Shown piece after piece: positions 16,054 to 24,707 of a DNA stretch of 64,000 bases. A model generated the notes under the pieces. That model saw nothing but the letters and a program-made list of their open reading frames with translations. It was not told the origin of the DNA and ran no database searches. Both the position numbers and the translations under genes were made by a program. This DNA is from Taklimakanibacter deserti. Its GTDB lineage: Bacteria > Pseudomonadota > Alphaproteobacteria > Rhizobiales > Aestuariivirgaceae. Location of the stretch: positions 248,001 through 312,000 of the forward strand of contig QORU01000003.1 in assembly GCA_003574785.1 (NCBI GenBank), in the 5' to 3' direction. The first letter of the stretch is position 1. Each line of letters begins with the position of its first letter.

Positions 16054-17109
16054 TCACGGCTCGCGCCGCCGGTTCTTCTCCTTCATCACGCTTTTCACCA
16101 TTTTGCCGAAGGAGCGGTCGCGGGCGCGCCGTTCGGCGAGGCTCTCGCTATTATAGGCGTCCTCGGCGAGGAGCTTCCGCCAGCGCCGCAAGCGCTCGGC
16201 CTCGATATGGCCTTGGGCCAAGGCGGCCACAATCGCGCAACCGGGCTCGCTTTCATGCCGGCAATTGCTGAAGCGGCAGGTTTGCGCCAGAGCGACGATG
16301 TCGGCGAAGACGCCGTCGAGCCCTGAGCTCACATCGGTGAGCTGCAATTCGCGCATGCCCGGCGTGTCGAGGAGCCAGCCGCCCGCGCTCAATCGATGCA
16401 GGCTGCGGCCGGTGGTGGTGTGGCGGCCCCTGTCGTCATCGGCGCGGATGGCTTGCGTCTCGATATGGGTGGCACCCGTGAGCGTATTGACGAGTGTCGA
16501 TTTGCCGACGCCGGAAGAGCCGACGAAAGCCACCGTTTGGCCGCGCTTGCACCAGGGCTTGAGGCAGGCAGCACTCTCCTGGTCGAGAGCATTCACCGCC
16601 TCGACCAGGAGACCGGCCAGAAGTTTTCCCGCGTCGCGCACGAAGTCCTCCGGCCGATCGGTCAGGTCGGCCTTGGTCAGGACGACGACCGGCGTCACTT
16701 GCGCTTCCTCGGCGAGGACGAGATAGCGCTCGAGCCGCGCGAGGTTGAAATCCTGGTTGCAGGACGAGACGATGAACAGCGTGTCGACATTGGCGGCGAT
16801 GAGCTGCAGCCGCCGTGCCGTGCCGGCGGCGCGGCGCTTGAACAGGCTCTTGCGCGCGAGGAGACGCGCGGCGCGGATTCGTGCCGCATCGAGGAGGAGC
16901 CAGTCGCCCACCGTGGCGGTGGCTTCATCCTCCTCAGGATCGGCGGTGAAAGGCGGTATGGCGAGGTCGAGACCGACGCCCGTGACGAGGAGGCGGTCGC
17001 GATGGACGGCCATCACCCGGACAGGCGGGCGGGTTTCTTCAGGATCGAGCTCTTGGGCGAAATGGTTGCTCCAGCCGAGATCGGCGAGGTCGAGGATTTG
17101 CGATGTCAT
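16054..17109 (-). CDS. rsgA: Ribosome small-subunit biogenesis GTPase RsgA
   Basis: A 351-residue circularly permuted GTPase that checks late 30S maturation. Motif order G4-G1-G3 is visible: VVVLTKAD, then GSSGVGKSTLVN (P-loop), then DTPGMREL. An N-terminal OB fold (about 30-90) precedes it, and the C-terminal zinc knuckle CRFSNCRHESEPGC is complete. I start at 17109 (MTSQILDLADLGWSNHF), because the further 49 codons upstream are Ser/Pro/Cys-rich and unlike the family. It stands alone, in a separate unit from the kef operon downstream. Confidence 0.95.
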   Translation of the reverse strand: MTSQILDLADLGWSNHFAQELDPEETRPPVRVMAVHRDRLLVTGVGLDLAIPPFTADPEEDEATATVGDWLLLDAARIRAARLLARKSLFKRRAAGTARRLQLIAANVDTLFIVSSCNQDFNLARLERYLVLAEEAQVTPVVVLTKADLTDRPEDFVRDAGKLLAGLLVEAVNALDQESAACLKPWCKRGQTVAFVGSSGVGKSTLVNTLTGATHIETQAIRADDDRGRHTTTGRSLHRLSAGGWLLDTPGMRELQLTDVSSGLDGVFADIVALAQTCRFSNCRHESEPGCAIVAALAQGHIEAERLRRWRKLLAEDAYNSESLAERRARDRSFGKMVKSVMKEKNRRREP

Positions 17110-17454
17110 TGTGTCTGCCAGCATCTGTGCCTTGTGGGCACGAACAAACGAACGGCCGCTGCTCGAGCAGGAGCCGGGTTCGGGCTGGACTGAAAGCGGA
17201 AGAAGCGCGGCTAGGGCGCTATCCGGATTTCTCCAGCCTATGGGACACCGCGACAATCACAAAGACCTCCTTTCCTGATCACGAAGCATTTCCAGTATAG
17301 TCGGGCGGAAGACTGACGAAAATGGGGCAAATCATGAATAAGAAACGCAGTCCGCGCGACGCAGCGCCATCGCCCACGATCTAGACAATATTCGGTTCTA
17401 GAGTTTCCTGGTGAAGGGGATCCCCCGGGACGGCGAGAGAGTCACGGAGGAAAA
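17110..17454. other. 345-base gap, divergent upstream region
   Basis: Separates rsgA (leftward) from the TylF-like gene (rightward). It must hold both promoters; I can point to a GC-rich palindromic patch near 17419-17430 and the GGAGG ribosome-binding site at 17446-17450, and to nothing else. Confidence 0.4.
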
Positions 17455-18195
17455 ATGCTGCACGTACAACGTATCAAGCGTTACCTGAACCGGATTGCGG
17501 GCCCAAATGCGCTGTCATCCGTGGCGAAGGTCGAGACGCGCGACTTGCTGGCGCGCATCCGCTCGAGCAAGCTCACCTATCTGTCGGACCGCAAGCTTGC
17601 CAGCCTGGCCAATACCTGCAGCGCCATCGAAGAGGCCAGATTGCCCGGCGCCTTCATCGAGGCCGGTTGCGCGCTCGGCGGTTCGGCAATTTTGATTGCG
17701 ACGGTCAAAGATTCCGAGCGTCCGTTTTTCATCTATGACGTGTTCGGGATGATCCCGCCGCCGACGGCGGAAGACACACGCGATGTCCACGATCGCTATC
17801 AAACCATCGTGGAAGGAAAATCGGTCGGAATCGACGGCGACAAATATTATGGCTACCAGGATAATCTGTACGACGTCGTGCAAGGCAATCTGCGGCGCTT
17901 TGGAATAGAGCCCGAAGAACAGTCCGTGGCGCTCATCAAAGGTCTGGTGCAGGATACGATGCATATCGACCAGCCGGTGGCCTTCGCTCATGTCGATGTC
18001 GACTGGTATGAGCCGGTGTCGACCTGCCTGCGGCGCATCTTCCCCAAGCTTGTCGAGGGCGGCAGCATCATTCTCGACGACTACCATGATTGGGGCGGCT
18101 GCCGGAAAGCGACCGATGAATATCTGAGAGAGATCACCGGCCGGTTTTCGCTGGACGATTCCGCAGGCTCGATGAAAGTGACCAAGGTGAAGTGA
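17455..18195 (+). CDS. TylF/MycF-type methyltransferase
   Basis: A 246-residue SAM-dependent methyltransferase of the macrocin-O-methyltransferase family. Evidence: the SAM-loop segment GAFIEAGCALGGSAI, the acidic strand end FFIYDVFGMIPPP, and the metal-binding stretch AHVDVDWYEPVSTCLRRIFP followed by GGSIILDDYHDWGGC with HisAsp ligands for Mg2+. Family members methylate sugars or other hydroxylated substrates; the one here is unknown. GGAGGAAAA precedes the ATG. Nothing nearby suggests antibiotic synthesis, so surface-polysaccharide decoration is a neutral guess. Confidence 0.85.
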   Translation: MLHVQRIKRYLNRIAGPNALSSVAKVETRDLLARIRSSKLTYLSDRKLASLANTCSAIEEARLPGAFIEAGCALGGSAILIATVKDSERPFFIYDVFGMIPPPTAEDTRDVHDRYQTIVEGKSVGIDGDKYYGYQDNLYDVVQGNLRRFGIEPEEQSVALIKGLVQDTMHIDQPVAFAHVDVDWYEPVSTCLRRIFPKLVEGGSIILDDYHDWGGCRKATDEYLREITGRFSLDDSAGSMKVTKVK

Positions 18196-18213
18196 GCTTA
18201 TCGAGGTGTTCTT

Positions 18214-18576
18214 ATGCCTCAAAGTATGGCGGACGGAGACGCGCTGGCGGTGAGGCTCCGCGCCGCCCTTCCCGCCAAGGGCTTGAGCGAGCGGAAGATG
18301 TTCGGCGGCGTCGGCTTCATGCTCAATGGCAACATGATCGCCGGCGCTTCGAAGCGCGGGCTACTCCTGCGTGTCGGCAAAGAACGCTACAGCGAAGCTC
18401 TGGCCCGCTCAGGTGCCCGTCCGATGGAGATGCGAGGCCGGCCGGTCGAAGGCTATGTCCGGATCGATCCCGGTGGCCTGACCGATGCCGCCTTGCTCGG
18501 CTGGCTCGCCTTGGCGCGCGCTTATGTGGAGACGCTGCCGCCCAAGGTGCGCAAGCCGCCAGGCCGATCCCGATAA
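18214..18576 (+). CDS. TfoX/Sxy N-terminal domain protein
   Basis: A 120-residue protein matching the stand-alone TfoX-N domain: ERKMFGGVGFMLNGNMIAGA, then LLLRVGKERYSEAL and RPVEGYVRIDPGGL, followed by a helical end. In gammaproteobacteria the two-domain Sxy controls competence; the single-domain versions, common in alphaproteobacteria, have no settled role. It starts 18 bases after the methyltransferase stop, so it is likely co-transcribed with it, and converges on sciP. Confidence 0.85.
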   Translation: MPQSMADGDALAVRLRAALPAKGLSERKMFGGVGFMLNGNMIAGASKRGLLLRVGKERYSEALARSGARPMEMRGRPVEGYVRIDPGGLTDAALLGWLALARAYVETLPPKVRKPPGRSR

Positions 18577-18592
18577 CATTCTCTTATAGGAT

Positions 18593-18871
18593 TTATTGCC
18601 TGTATTGCTGGATGCGGGTGGTCCGCAATCCTGCCAGGCCGTGCCTGTCGATCGAGCGCTGCCAGCTCAGATATTCCTCGACAGTGAGCGTATAGCGCTC
18701 ACAGGCCTCTTCCAGGCTCAAGAGCCCGCCCCGGACAGCGGCCACGACCTCCGCTTTGCGGCGGATGACCCAGCGCTGATTTCCGGGGGGTGGCAAGTCC
18801 GCAATGGTCAACGGACTGCCATCGGGCCCAATGACGTAGTTCACGCGGGGACGCAACTGACCGTTGTTCAT
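18593..18871 (-). CDS. sciP: CtrA inhibitor SciP (DUF1153)
   Basis: A 92-residue DNA/CtrA-binding protein that represses CtrA-activated genes in swarmer cells of Caulobacter. The family sequence is nearly invariant and easy to recognise: YVIGPDGSPLTIADLPPP, RWVIRRKAEVVAAVRGGLLS, then the helix-turn-helix LEEACERYTLTVEEYLSWQR and DRHGLAGLR. The start is the ATG at 18871; an in-frame GTG 19 codons upstream adds residues foreign to the family. With chpT and ctrA it forms the third CtrA-pathway gene in under 10 kb. Confidence 0.96.
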   Translation of the reverse strand: MNNGQLRPRVNYVIGPDGSPLTIADLPPPGNQRWVIRRKAEVVAAVRGGLLSLEEACERYTLTVEEYLSWQRSIDRHGLAGLRTTRIQQYRQ

Positions 18872-18961
18872 CACCTTACTCGACTGGGTACACACACTAA
18901 CGACCCGTCCAAGACTAGGTGGGTTCACTTAAAATTGGGCTAAGCAGTTCCGAACAATTTG

Positions 18962-19020
18962 CAAATCTTCGCGGGCGACTGCGTCAAATCAGGACAAATC
19001 GGGACAAATCCGGCCAAATT
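18962..19020. repeat. Helically phased CAAATC repeats between sciP and mnmA
   Basis: CAAAT(C/T) stands at 18985, 18995, 19005 and 19015, exactly 10 bases apart, embedded in a loose unit NGGaCAAATC; a further CAAATC is at 18962. One helical turn between copies places all of them on one face of the DNA, as for a cooperatively binding protein. The array ends 12 bases before the mnmA ATG at 19032 and about 95 bases from the sciP start. Confidence 0.7.
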
Positions 19021-19031
19021 CGACGTTTACA

Positions 19032-20267
19032 ATGGGAAGCGAAGCCGCCATCTATCCGCCCATGAGCCAGATCGACCCCTTGACCCTCAATGTGCGCCGC
19101 TCGATCGGCCTCGCCGGCGACCCCGCCCGGACGCGGATCGTCTGCGCCATGTCGGGGGGCGTCGACTCTTCCGTGGCGGCCGCCTTACTCAAGCGGGCGG
19201 GCTATGACGTGGTCGGCATCACCCTCCAGCTCTATGACCATGGCGAGGCGGTCAGGCGCAAGGGCGCCTGCTGCGCCGGCCAGGACATCCATGATGCGCG
19301 GCGCGTGGCGGCCCAGCTCGGCATCCCCCATTATGTGCTCGATTTCGAAAGCCGTTTCCGGGAAGCGGTGATCGATGACTTCGTCAACAGCTATGTCGCG
19401 GGTTTCACCCCGGTGCCCTGCATCCGCTGCAACCAGACGGTCAAATTCGCCGATCTCCTGGCGCGCGCCCAGGAACTCGAGGCCGAGGCGCTGGTCACCG
19501 GCCATTATATCGAGAGCCGGCCGCGCCCCGACGGCTCAGGGCACCGCGACCTCTTCACGCCGGCCGACATGGCGCGCGACCAGAGCTATTTCCTCTTCGC
19601 CACCACGCAGGAGCAGATCGACTATCTGCGCTTTCCCTTAGGCGCGCTGCCCAAGAGCGAGACGCGCCGCATCGCGGCCGAGATCGGGCTCGCGGTGGCG
19701 GACAAGCCCGACAGCCAGGACATCTGCTTCGTGCCGGAAGGCCGCTATGCCGATCTCATCACCAGGCTCAGGCCCGATGCGGCCGAGCCCGGCGACATCC
19801 TGCATGAGGACGGCCGCCGTCTCGGCCGGCACAAGGGCACGGTCCATTTCACCGTCGGGCAGCGGCGCGGGCTCGGCATCGCCGAGGGCGACCCGCTCTA
19901 TGTGGTCAAGATCGATTCGAAAAAGCGCCAGGTCATTGTGGGATCCCGCGCGTCGCTGCTGCGGCATGACATCGCCCTTGCCCAGGTGAACTGGCTCGGG
20001 GAGGTGCCGCTTGATTCGCGGCCGCAGCCGGTTTTCGCCAAAATCCGCTCCACCAGAGCGCCGGTCGCGGCCGAAATCCGCCAGGGGCCGGAGGGCGCCA
20101 TTGTCAGCATCGCCGAGGGCGAATATGGCGTATCGCCCGGACAGGCTTGTGTTCTCTACGAAAATACCGGGCCGGGGGCCCGGGTCCTGGGCGGCGGCTT
20201 CATTGCCCGCAGTTTTCCCCCCAAGGAAAATCGGAGCTTGCCAGAAGCACTGTCCATGGTCACATAA
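19032..20267 (+). CDS. mnmA: tRNA-specific 2-thiouridylase MnmA
   Basis: A 411-residue enzyme that thiolates U34 of tRNA-Lys, -Glu and -Gln using ATP and a persulfide relay. Features: PP-loop [15 protein letters not shown], the first catalytic Cys region [14 protein letters not shown], the tRNA-interacting [10 protein letters not shown] and [13 protein letters not shown] segments, and the second Cys in [12 protein letters not shown]. The start is uncertain: 19032 and 19062 ([11 protein letters not shown]) both lack a good Shine-Dalgarno, so leaderless translation is possible. Phased repeats abut the start. Confidence 0.95.
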   Translation: MGSEAAIYPPMSQIDPLTLNVRRSIGLAGDPARTRIVCAMSGGVDSSVAAALLKRAGYDVVGITLQLYDHGEAVRRKGACCAGQDIHDARRVAAQLGIPHYVLDFESRFREAVIDDFVNSYVAGFTPVPCIRCNQTVKFADLLARAQELEAEALVTGHYIESRPRPDGSGHRDLFTPADMARDQSYFLFATTQEQIDYLRFPLGALPKSETRRIAAEIGLAVADKPDSQDICFVPEGRYADLITRLRPDAAEPGDILHEDGRRLGRHKGTVHFTVGQRRGLGIAEGDPLYVVKIDSKKRQVIVGSRASLLRHDIALAQVNWLGEVPLDSRPQPVFAKIRSTRAPVAAEIRQGPEGAIVSIAEGEYGVSPGQACVLYENTGPGARVLGGGFIARSFPPKENRSLPEALSMVT

Positions 20268-20294
20268 TCGGGGAAATGGGAGCAGGAGAGAGCC

Positions 20295-20945
20295 ATGCAG
20301 GGCCATGCCCGCCGCGCGCTCGCTGAGATTGACAATCACGATGTCATGCGTGCCTACCGGCGTTGGGCGCCCGTCTATGATGCGACTTTCGGCAAGGTGG
20401 TCGAAGCCGGCGTCAAGCAAGCCACTTCCATCGTCAACAGATATCACGGCCGCGTCCTCGAAGTCGGCGTCGGCACCGGTCTGTCGCTGCCCCACTACAA
20501 GCACAGCCTGAAGGTCACAGGCATCGATCTTTCGCCGGACATGCTGATGCGCGCGCGCGAGCGGGCACAGAAGCGCGGTCTGCGCCATGTCGATGCGCTC
20601 ATCGAGATGGACGCGACGGCGCTCAAATTCGCCGACAACAGCTTCGACGTCACCACGGCGATGTTCGTGATGACGGTGGTGCCCGATCCGGTCAAGGTGA
20701 TGAACGAGCTCATCCGCGTCACCAAGCCCGGCGGCCATATCGTCATCGTCAACCATTTCAGCATCGACAAAGGCTTGCGCGCGGTGGTCGAGAAGCGCCT
20801 GGCGCGCTTCTCCGATATCCTCGGCTGGCGGCCGGATTTCCCGGTCGAGACGCTGATGGTGAGCGGCAAGCTCAAGCTGGAAGAGCAGCGGCCCTTGAAA
20901 CCTTTCGGTTTCTTTACCTTGCTGCGCTTCCAACGGCTGACCTGA
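20295..20945 (+). CDS. pmtA: Phosphatidylethanolamine N-methyltransferase, Rhodobacter type
   Basis: A 216-residue class I SAM methyltransferase. The SAM motif is VLEVGVGTGLSLPHY, followed by GIDLSPDMLMRARERAQKRG, a short membrane-facing N-terminus (YRRWAPVYDATFGKVVEAG) and AMFVMTVVPDPVKVMNELIR. The whole pattern is that of the Rhodobacter/Bradyrhizobium PmtA group, which converts phosphatidylethanolamine to phosphatidylcholine at the membrane surface. GGAGAG precedes the ATG. The next gene, 20 bases on, resembles the other known bacterial Pmt family. Confidence 0.75.
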   Translation: MQGHARRALAEIDNHDVMRAYRRWAPVYDATFGKVVEAGVKQATSIVNRYHGRVLEVGVGTGLSLPHYKHSLKVTGIDLSPDMLMRARERAQKRGLRHVDALIEMDATALKFADNSFDVTTAMFVMTVVPDPVKVMNELIRVTKPGGHIVIVNHFSIDKGLRAVVEKRLARFSDILGWRPDFPVETLMVSGKLKLEEQRPLKPFGFFTLLRFQRLT

Positions 20946-20965
20946 TCGTGTAACGAAGCTCCAAG

Positions 20966-21541
20966 ATGAAAAAATCAAAACTGCTCTTCTGGCAGCGCTA
21001 TCTGCATCGCCCACTCGGCGTCGGCGCTGTGGCGCCGAGCGGGCCGAGCCTGGCTCGGGCCATGGTCGAGACGCTGGCACCCCACGACGAGGACGTGATC
21101 GTCGAGATCGGTCCGGGCACCGGCCCGTTCACGCGCGCTTTGCTGGAGTCGGGCGTCGAGCCCGCGCAGCTCATCCTCATCGAGTTCGATCCGGAATTCG
21201 TGCGCCATCTCCGGCAGAGATTTCCGGGCGTCACCGTCCTGCACGGGGATGCCTCGCAATTGCCGCGACTGTTGAAGGAGCACGGGTACGACAAGGTGCC
21301 TAAGATCCTTTCCGGCCTGCCGCTCAGAAGCATGCCGAAGGCCGTACGCGCGGGAATCACGCGCGCCATGGCGACGTCGCTCACCACCCAGGGCTCGCTC
21401 GTGCAATTCAGCTACTTCGTCGCGCCGCCGCTTGCCGAGGCGGAAGTGAAGGCCTGCGGCCTCACCGGTCGGCGGGCGAAAGCGGTGATGGCCAATATCC
21501 CTCCGGCCTTCGTGTGGCATTACCGCAAGAACGCCGCCTGA
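20966..21541 (+). CDS. Second methyltransferase, rRNA-dimethylase/Sinorhizobium-PmtA-like
   Basis: A 191-residue class I SAM methyltransferase. It opens with WQRYLHRPLGVGAVAPSGPSL, carries the SAM loop IVEIGPGTGPFTRALLESGV, an acidic strand end LIEFDPEFV, and LHGDASQLP. This KsgA-like arrangement with a preceding AVAPSS-type segment is what I know from the Sinorhizobium family of phospholipid N-methyltransferases. It follows pmtA by 20 bases, so both are probably co-transcribed and act on phosphatidylethanolamine or its mono/dimethyl derivatives. A role in another membrane methylation remains possible. Confidence 0.7.
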   Translation: MKKSKLLFWQRYLHRPLGVGAVAPSGPSLARAMVETLAPHDEDVIVEIGPGTGPFTRALLESGVEPAQLILIEFDPEFVRHLRQRFPGVTVLHGDASQLPRLLKEHGYDKVPKILSGLPLRSMPKAVRAGITRAMATSLTTQGSLVQFSYFVAPPLAEAEVKACGLTGRRAKAVMANIPPAFVWHYRKNAA

Positions 21542-21723
21542 GGGGCGTCCGCCTGTCAGCATGACGCTTCGTGATGTCCAGCATTGATCTGGACAAGAGC
21601 CGGCAAGCCATGCGAGGTTGCGCCCGCGCAAGCCGAGCCCTCTTGTTCTTTTGAACCAACGATCTTCGGCTTGCGCGAAGGCCGGGCGCCGGACGCCGGT
21701 GTTTTTCACATTTCGAGACCGTC

Positions 21724-22737
21724 ATGAACGATGCAACGCGTATGAATTATTCGCCGCCTGTCGAAGAGCGTACCGCGCTCGCCGTCGCGGCGCGCGGGCT
21801 CGTGAAATGCTTCGGCGAGGTGCGCGCGGTCGATGGAATCGATCTCGACGTGCCGCGCGGCATGATCTTCGCCATCCTCGGTCCCAATGGCGCCGGCAAG
21901 ACCACGTTGATGCGGATGCTGGCGACGCTGTCGGCGCCCGATCAAGGCTCGGCCAGCGTCATGGGCCATGATCTCGTGCGCTCGCCGCACCAGGTGCGGG
22001 CCGGCATCGCCATGACCGGCCAGTTCGCTTCGCTCGACGAGGACCTGACCGGACGCGAGAACCTGCTGCTGCTCGCGCGCCTGTGGGGCTTTCGCGGCCG
22101 TGCCGCCAAGGCGCGCGCCGACGACCTCCTGGCCACCTTCGACCTCACGGAAGCGGCGCAGAAGCAGGTGAAGGCCTATTCCGGCGGCATGCGGCGGAGG
22201 CTCGATATCGCGGCCTCGCTCATCGTGACGCCGGGCGTGCTGTTCCTCGACGAGCCGACGACCGGCCTCGATCCCAATGCGCGCCAGGATGTGTGGCGGA
22301 TGATCCGGGCGCTGGCCGGTTCCGGCGTCACCATCCTGCTCACCACGCAATATCTCGACGAGGCCGACCAGCTCGCGGCGCGCATCGCCGTCATCGACAA
22401 GGGCAAGAAGATCGCCGAGGGCACGAGCCGCGAGCTCAAGGCGGCGACGGGCTCGGGCTTCCTGCATGTGGCGCTGGTCGATCCGCAACGGCTCGACGAG
22501 GCGCAGGGGCTGCTCGAGAAGCATCTCAGCGCCGAGGTGCAGCGCAGTCCGGAAGGCGCGCAACTGTCGGTGATGACGGGGAGTGCCCACGCCGCCAATC
22601 AGGCGATCAGCGCCTTGATCGCGCAAGGCATCGAGCTTGCCGATTTCTCGATGGGCTCGCCCAGCCTCGAGGAGGTCTTCTTCGCGCTGACCGGCGGCAG
22701 CGGCAGGCTCGCCCGAAAGAAGGAGAACGGCCAATGA
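21724..22737 (+). CDS. ABC transporter ATPase, DrrA type
   Basis: A 337-residue ATP-binding subunit. Walker A ILGPNGAGKTTLMRM, Q-loop MTGQFASLDEDLTGRENL, signature YSGGMRRRLDIAASL, Walker B VLFLDEPTTGLDPNARQDVW and switch ITILLTTQYLDEADQ are all intact. The GQFASLDEDLTGRENL stretch and the roughly 100-residue C-terminal extension place it with DrrA/NatA-like drug and lipid exporters. The stop overlaps the permease ATG (ATGA), so this is one two-gene exporter. Confidence 0.92.
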   Translation: MNDATRMNYSPPVEERTALAVAARGLVKCFGEVRAVDGIDLDVPRGMIFAILGPNGAGKTTLMRMLATLSAPDQGSASVMGHDLVRSPHQVRAGIAMTGQFASLDEDLTGRENLLLLARLWGFRGRAAKARADDLLATFDLTEAAQKQVKAYSGGMRRRLDIAASLIVTPGVLFLDEPTTGLDPNARQDVWRMIRALAGSGVTILLTTQYLDEADQLAARIAVIDKGKKIAEGTSRELKAATGSGFLHVALVDPQRLDEAQGLLEKHLSAEVQRSPEGAQLSVMTGSAHAANQAISALIAQGIELADFSMGSPSLEEVFFALTGGSGRLARKKENGQ

Positions 22738-23555
22738 GCGATATCGGCATGACGCCGCTCCAATCCCGGCTCGACATGGTGGCGCCGCCCCGCCCGCCCT
22801 CGGCGTTCTCCAATGCCCTCGTCTTCGGCTGGCGCGCGATCCTCAAATTCAAGCATGTGCCGGAGCAGCTCTTCGATCTGGTGATGACGCCGATCATGTT
22901 CACGCTGCTGTTCACTTTCGTGTTCGGCGGCGCGCTGGCGGGCTCGCCCTCCGCCTATCTGCAGTTCTTCCTGCCCGGCATTCTCGTGCAGACCGTCGTG
23001 TTCAACGCGGTCTATTCCGGCATGGGGCTTTCGACCGATCTCGGCAAGGGCCTGTTCGACCGCTTCCGCTCGCTGCCGATCTGGTCGCTCGCTCCGTTCG
23101 CCGGGCTGATGGTGGGCGACGTGCTGCGCCATGTGATCGCCGGCGCCATCATCCTGACGATCGGCCTCATCCTCGGCTACCGGCCGGAAGGCGGCGTCTT
23201 CGGCATCATCGCCGCCTTCGCGCTCTTGATCGCCATCGGCTTCGGCATGGGCTGGATCTTCATCGTGCTCGGCCTCCTGATCCGGTCGCCGACGACGGTG
23301 ATGACCGCGGGCTTCACCTTCCTGTTTCCGCTGGTCTTCGCCTCCAACATCATGGTGCAGCCCGACACCATGCCGGGATGGTTGCGCGCTTTTGTCGATG
23401 TGAACCCGGTCTCGCTGATGACGAGCGCCATACGCGGCCTGATGGCGGGCAATGCGAGCCTGAGCGATGTGCTGCTGGCGCTCGCCGCACCCGCGGCGCT
23501 CACCGTGCTGCTGGCGCCGGTGACGCTCTGGCTCTACCGGCGCAGCGATCGCTAG
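22734..23555 (+). CDS. ABC-2 type permease, DrrB type
   Basis: A 273-residue membrane subunit with six predicted helices (LFDLVMTPIMFTLLFTFVFG, FLPGILVQTVVFNAVYSG, IIAAFALLIAIGFGMGWIFI, TAGFTFLFPLVFASNIMV and a C-terminal pair). The motif with FVDVNPVSLMTSAIRGLMAG is typical of DrrB-like ABC-2 subunits. It starts at the ATG overlapping the ATPase stop by four bases. Predicted partner of the preceding ATPase in exporting a hydrophobic compound. Confidence 0.92.
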   Translation: MSDIGMTPLQSRLDMVAPPRPPSAFSNALVFGWRAILKFKHVPEQLFDLVMTPIMFTLLFTFVFGGALAGSPSAYLQFFLPGILVQTVVFNAVYSGMGLSTDLGKGLFDRFRSLPIWSLAPFAGLMVGDVLRHVIAGAIILTIGLILGYRPEGGVFGIIAAFALLIAIGFGMGWIFIVLGLLIRSPTTVMTAGFTFLFPLVFASNIMVQPDTMPGWLRAFVDVNPVSLMTSAIRGLMAGNASLSDVLLALAAPAALTVLLAPVTLWLYRRSDR

Positions 23556-23575
23556 ATACGGAGAGGACGAGTGCC

Positions 23576-24439
23576 ATGGAAGAGTATCCGCTGACAGGCA
23601 CCATTGGCGCCGAGATCACCGGCATCGACTTGCGCCAGCCTATTTCCGACGATCTGGCGGGATCGCTCCAGGATGCGCTGGCGCGCCATCAGGTGCTGTT
23701 CTTCCGCGACCAGCGTCTCTCGCTCGATCAGCTCAAGGCCGTGACGCGGGCATTCGGGCCGGCAATGCGGCTGCCCTATGTGCAACCGCTCGAAGGCGAG
23801 CCCGAGGTCATTCGGGTTCTCAAGGAGGCGGATGAAAAGGGCGGTGTGTTCGGCGGCGACTGGCATACGGATTTCAGTTTCCTGGAGCGGCCGCCGGCTG
23901 GCTCGCTCCTCGCGGCGGAGGTCGTTCCTCCGCATGGCGGCGACACTGTTTGGGTGAGCCAGGCGCTGGCCTGGGAGACCCTGCCCGAGCCGCTTCAGCA
24001 GCTGCTCGCGGGGCGCGATGCCATTCATGTCGGAAAGCCCTATGGGGTGAAATGGGCGCCGCCGCAAAAGGAACGTGCCGGCGCCTCCATCAAGATGACC
24101 CGGGGCGATCCCGAGGCCGATATCGAGCGGGCCCATCCCGCGGTGATCCGAAATCCCCTGACCGGGCGAGCTGCCGCGTTCCTCAACCCGCTCTATGTCA
24201 CGCGTCTCGAGGACTTGAGCGAAGCGGAGAGCCGCCCCATCCTCGATCAGATCCAGCGCCATGCGACGCGGCCGGAATTCTGCTGCCGGTTTCGCTGGAG
24301 TCCCGGCGCGCTCGCCGTCTGGGACAACCTGTTCACGCAGCATTACGCGGTGAACGATTACCAGGGCCATCGCCGGCTGATGTATCGCACGACTTTCGCC
24401 GGGCCGACGCCGCGTGAGCTGGCGCTATCGCGGAGCTGA
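23576..24439 (+). CDS. TauD/TfdA family Fe(II)/2-oxoglutarate dioxygenase
   Basis: A 287-residue non-haem iron dioxygenase. The iron facial triad is visible as WHTDFSF (His-x-Asp) and a distal His in NLFTQHYAVNDYQGHRRLMYR, whose Arg would bind 2-oxoglutarate. N-terminal GTIGAEITGIDLRQPISDD and RHQVLFFRDQRLSLDQ are family hallmarks. The substrate (taurine, alkyl sulfates, or others) is not readable. GGAGAGGA sits before the ATG at 23576; it follows the exporter by 20 bases and may be in its operon. Confidence 0.9.
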   Translation: MEEYPLTGTIGAEITGIDLRQPISDDLAGSLQDALARHQVLFFRDQRLSLDQLKAVTRAFGPAMRLPYVQPLEGEPEVIRVLKEADEKGGVFGGDWHTDFSFLERPPAGSLLAAEVVPPHGGDTVWVSQALAWETLPEPLQQLLAGRDAIHVGKPYGVKWAPPQKERAGASIKMTRGDPEADIERAHPAVIRNPLTGRAAAFLNPLYVTRLEDLSEAESRPILDQIQRHATRPEFCCRFRWSPGALAVWDNLFTQHYAVNDYQGHRRLMYRTTFAGPTPRELALSRS

Positions 24440-24453
24440 GAAGCAACAGGCAA

Positions 24454-24483
24454 TATCAGGGATTATCAGGGATTATCAGGGAA
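24454..24483. repeat. Three 10-bp tandem repeats TATCAGGGA(T/A)
   Basis: The unit TATCAGGGAT occurs three times head to tail (last copy ends in A), starting 15 bases after the dioxygenase stop. An A/T-rich stretch follows. Function unknown; replication-slippage origin is likely. Nothing else is seen in 24440-24707. Confidence 0.8.
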
Positions 24484-24707
24484 TTTTTGAAAAAATACCT
24501 CACCCCTAACGATATCAAAGGCTTAGAAAAAAGAGCAGGGAATCTGCGACACCCGAGCAGGGATTTGGAGACGACAAGGCGCCCGGCCATGAGCTTGCGT
24601 GAGTGACTCGCGTTCCTTTGAGATGCGCCACTCCCATCTTGATATTTTCCAAGTCCCACGGCTTGGCCCGCGATTGCAAGAGGAATCTTTCCGAGGATTG
24701 AATTCGA

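Noticed and set aside
18962..19020. CRISPR array for the 10-bp repeats.
   Set aside because: Units are contiguous, 10 bases long and lack spacers; no cas genes are in the window.
19638..21080. A 480-codon leftward open frame over mnmA and pmtA.
   Set aside because: Both plus-strand genes have intact catalytic motifs; the opposite frame has none and no ribosome-binding site.
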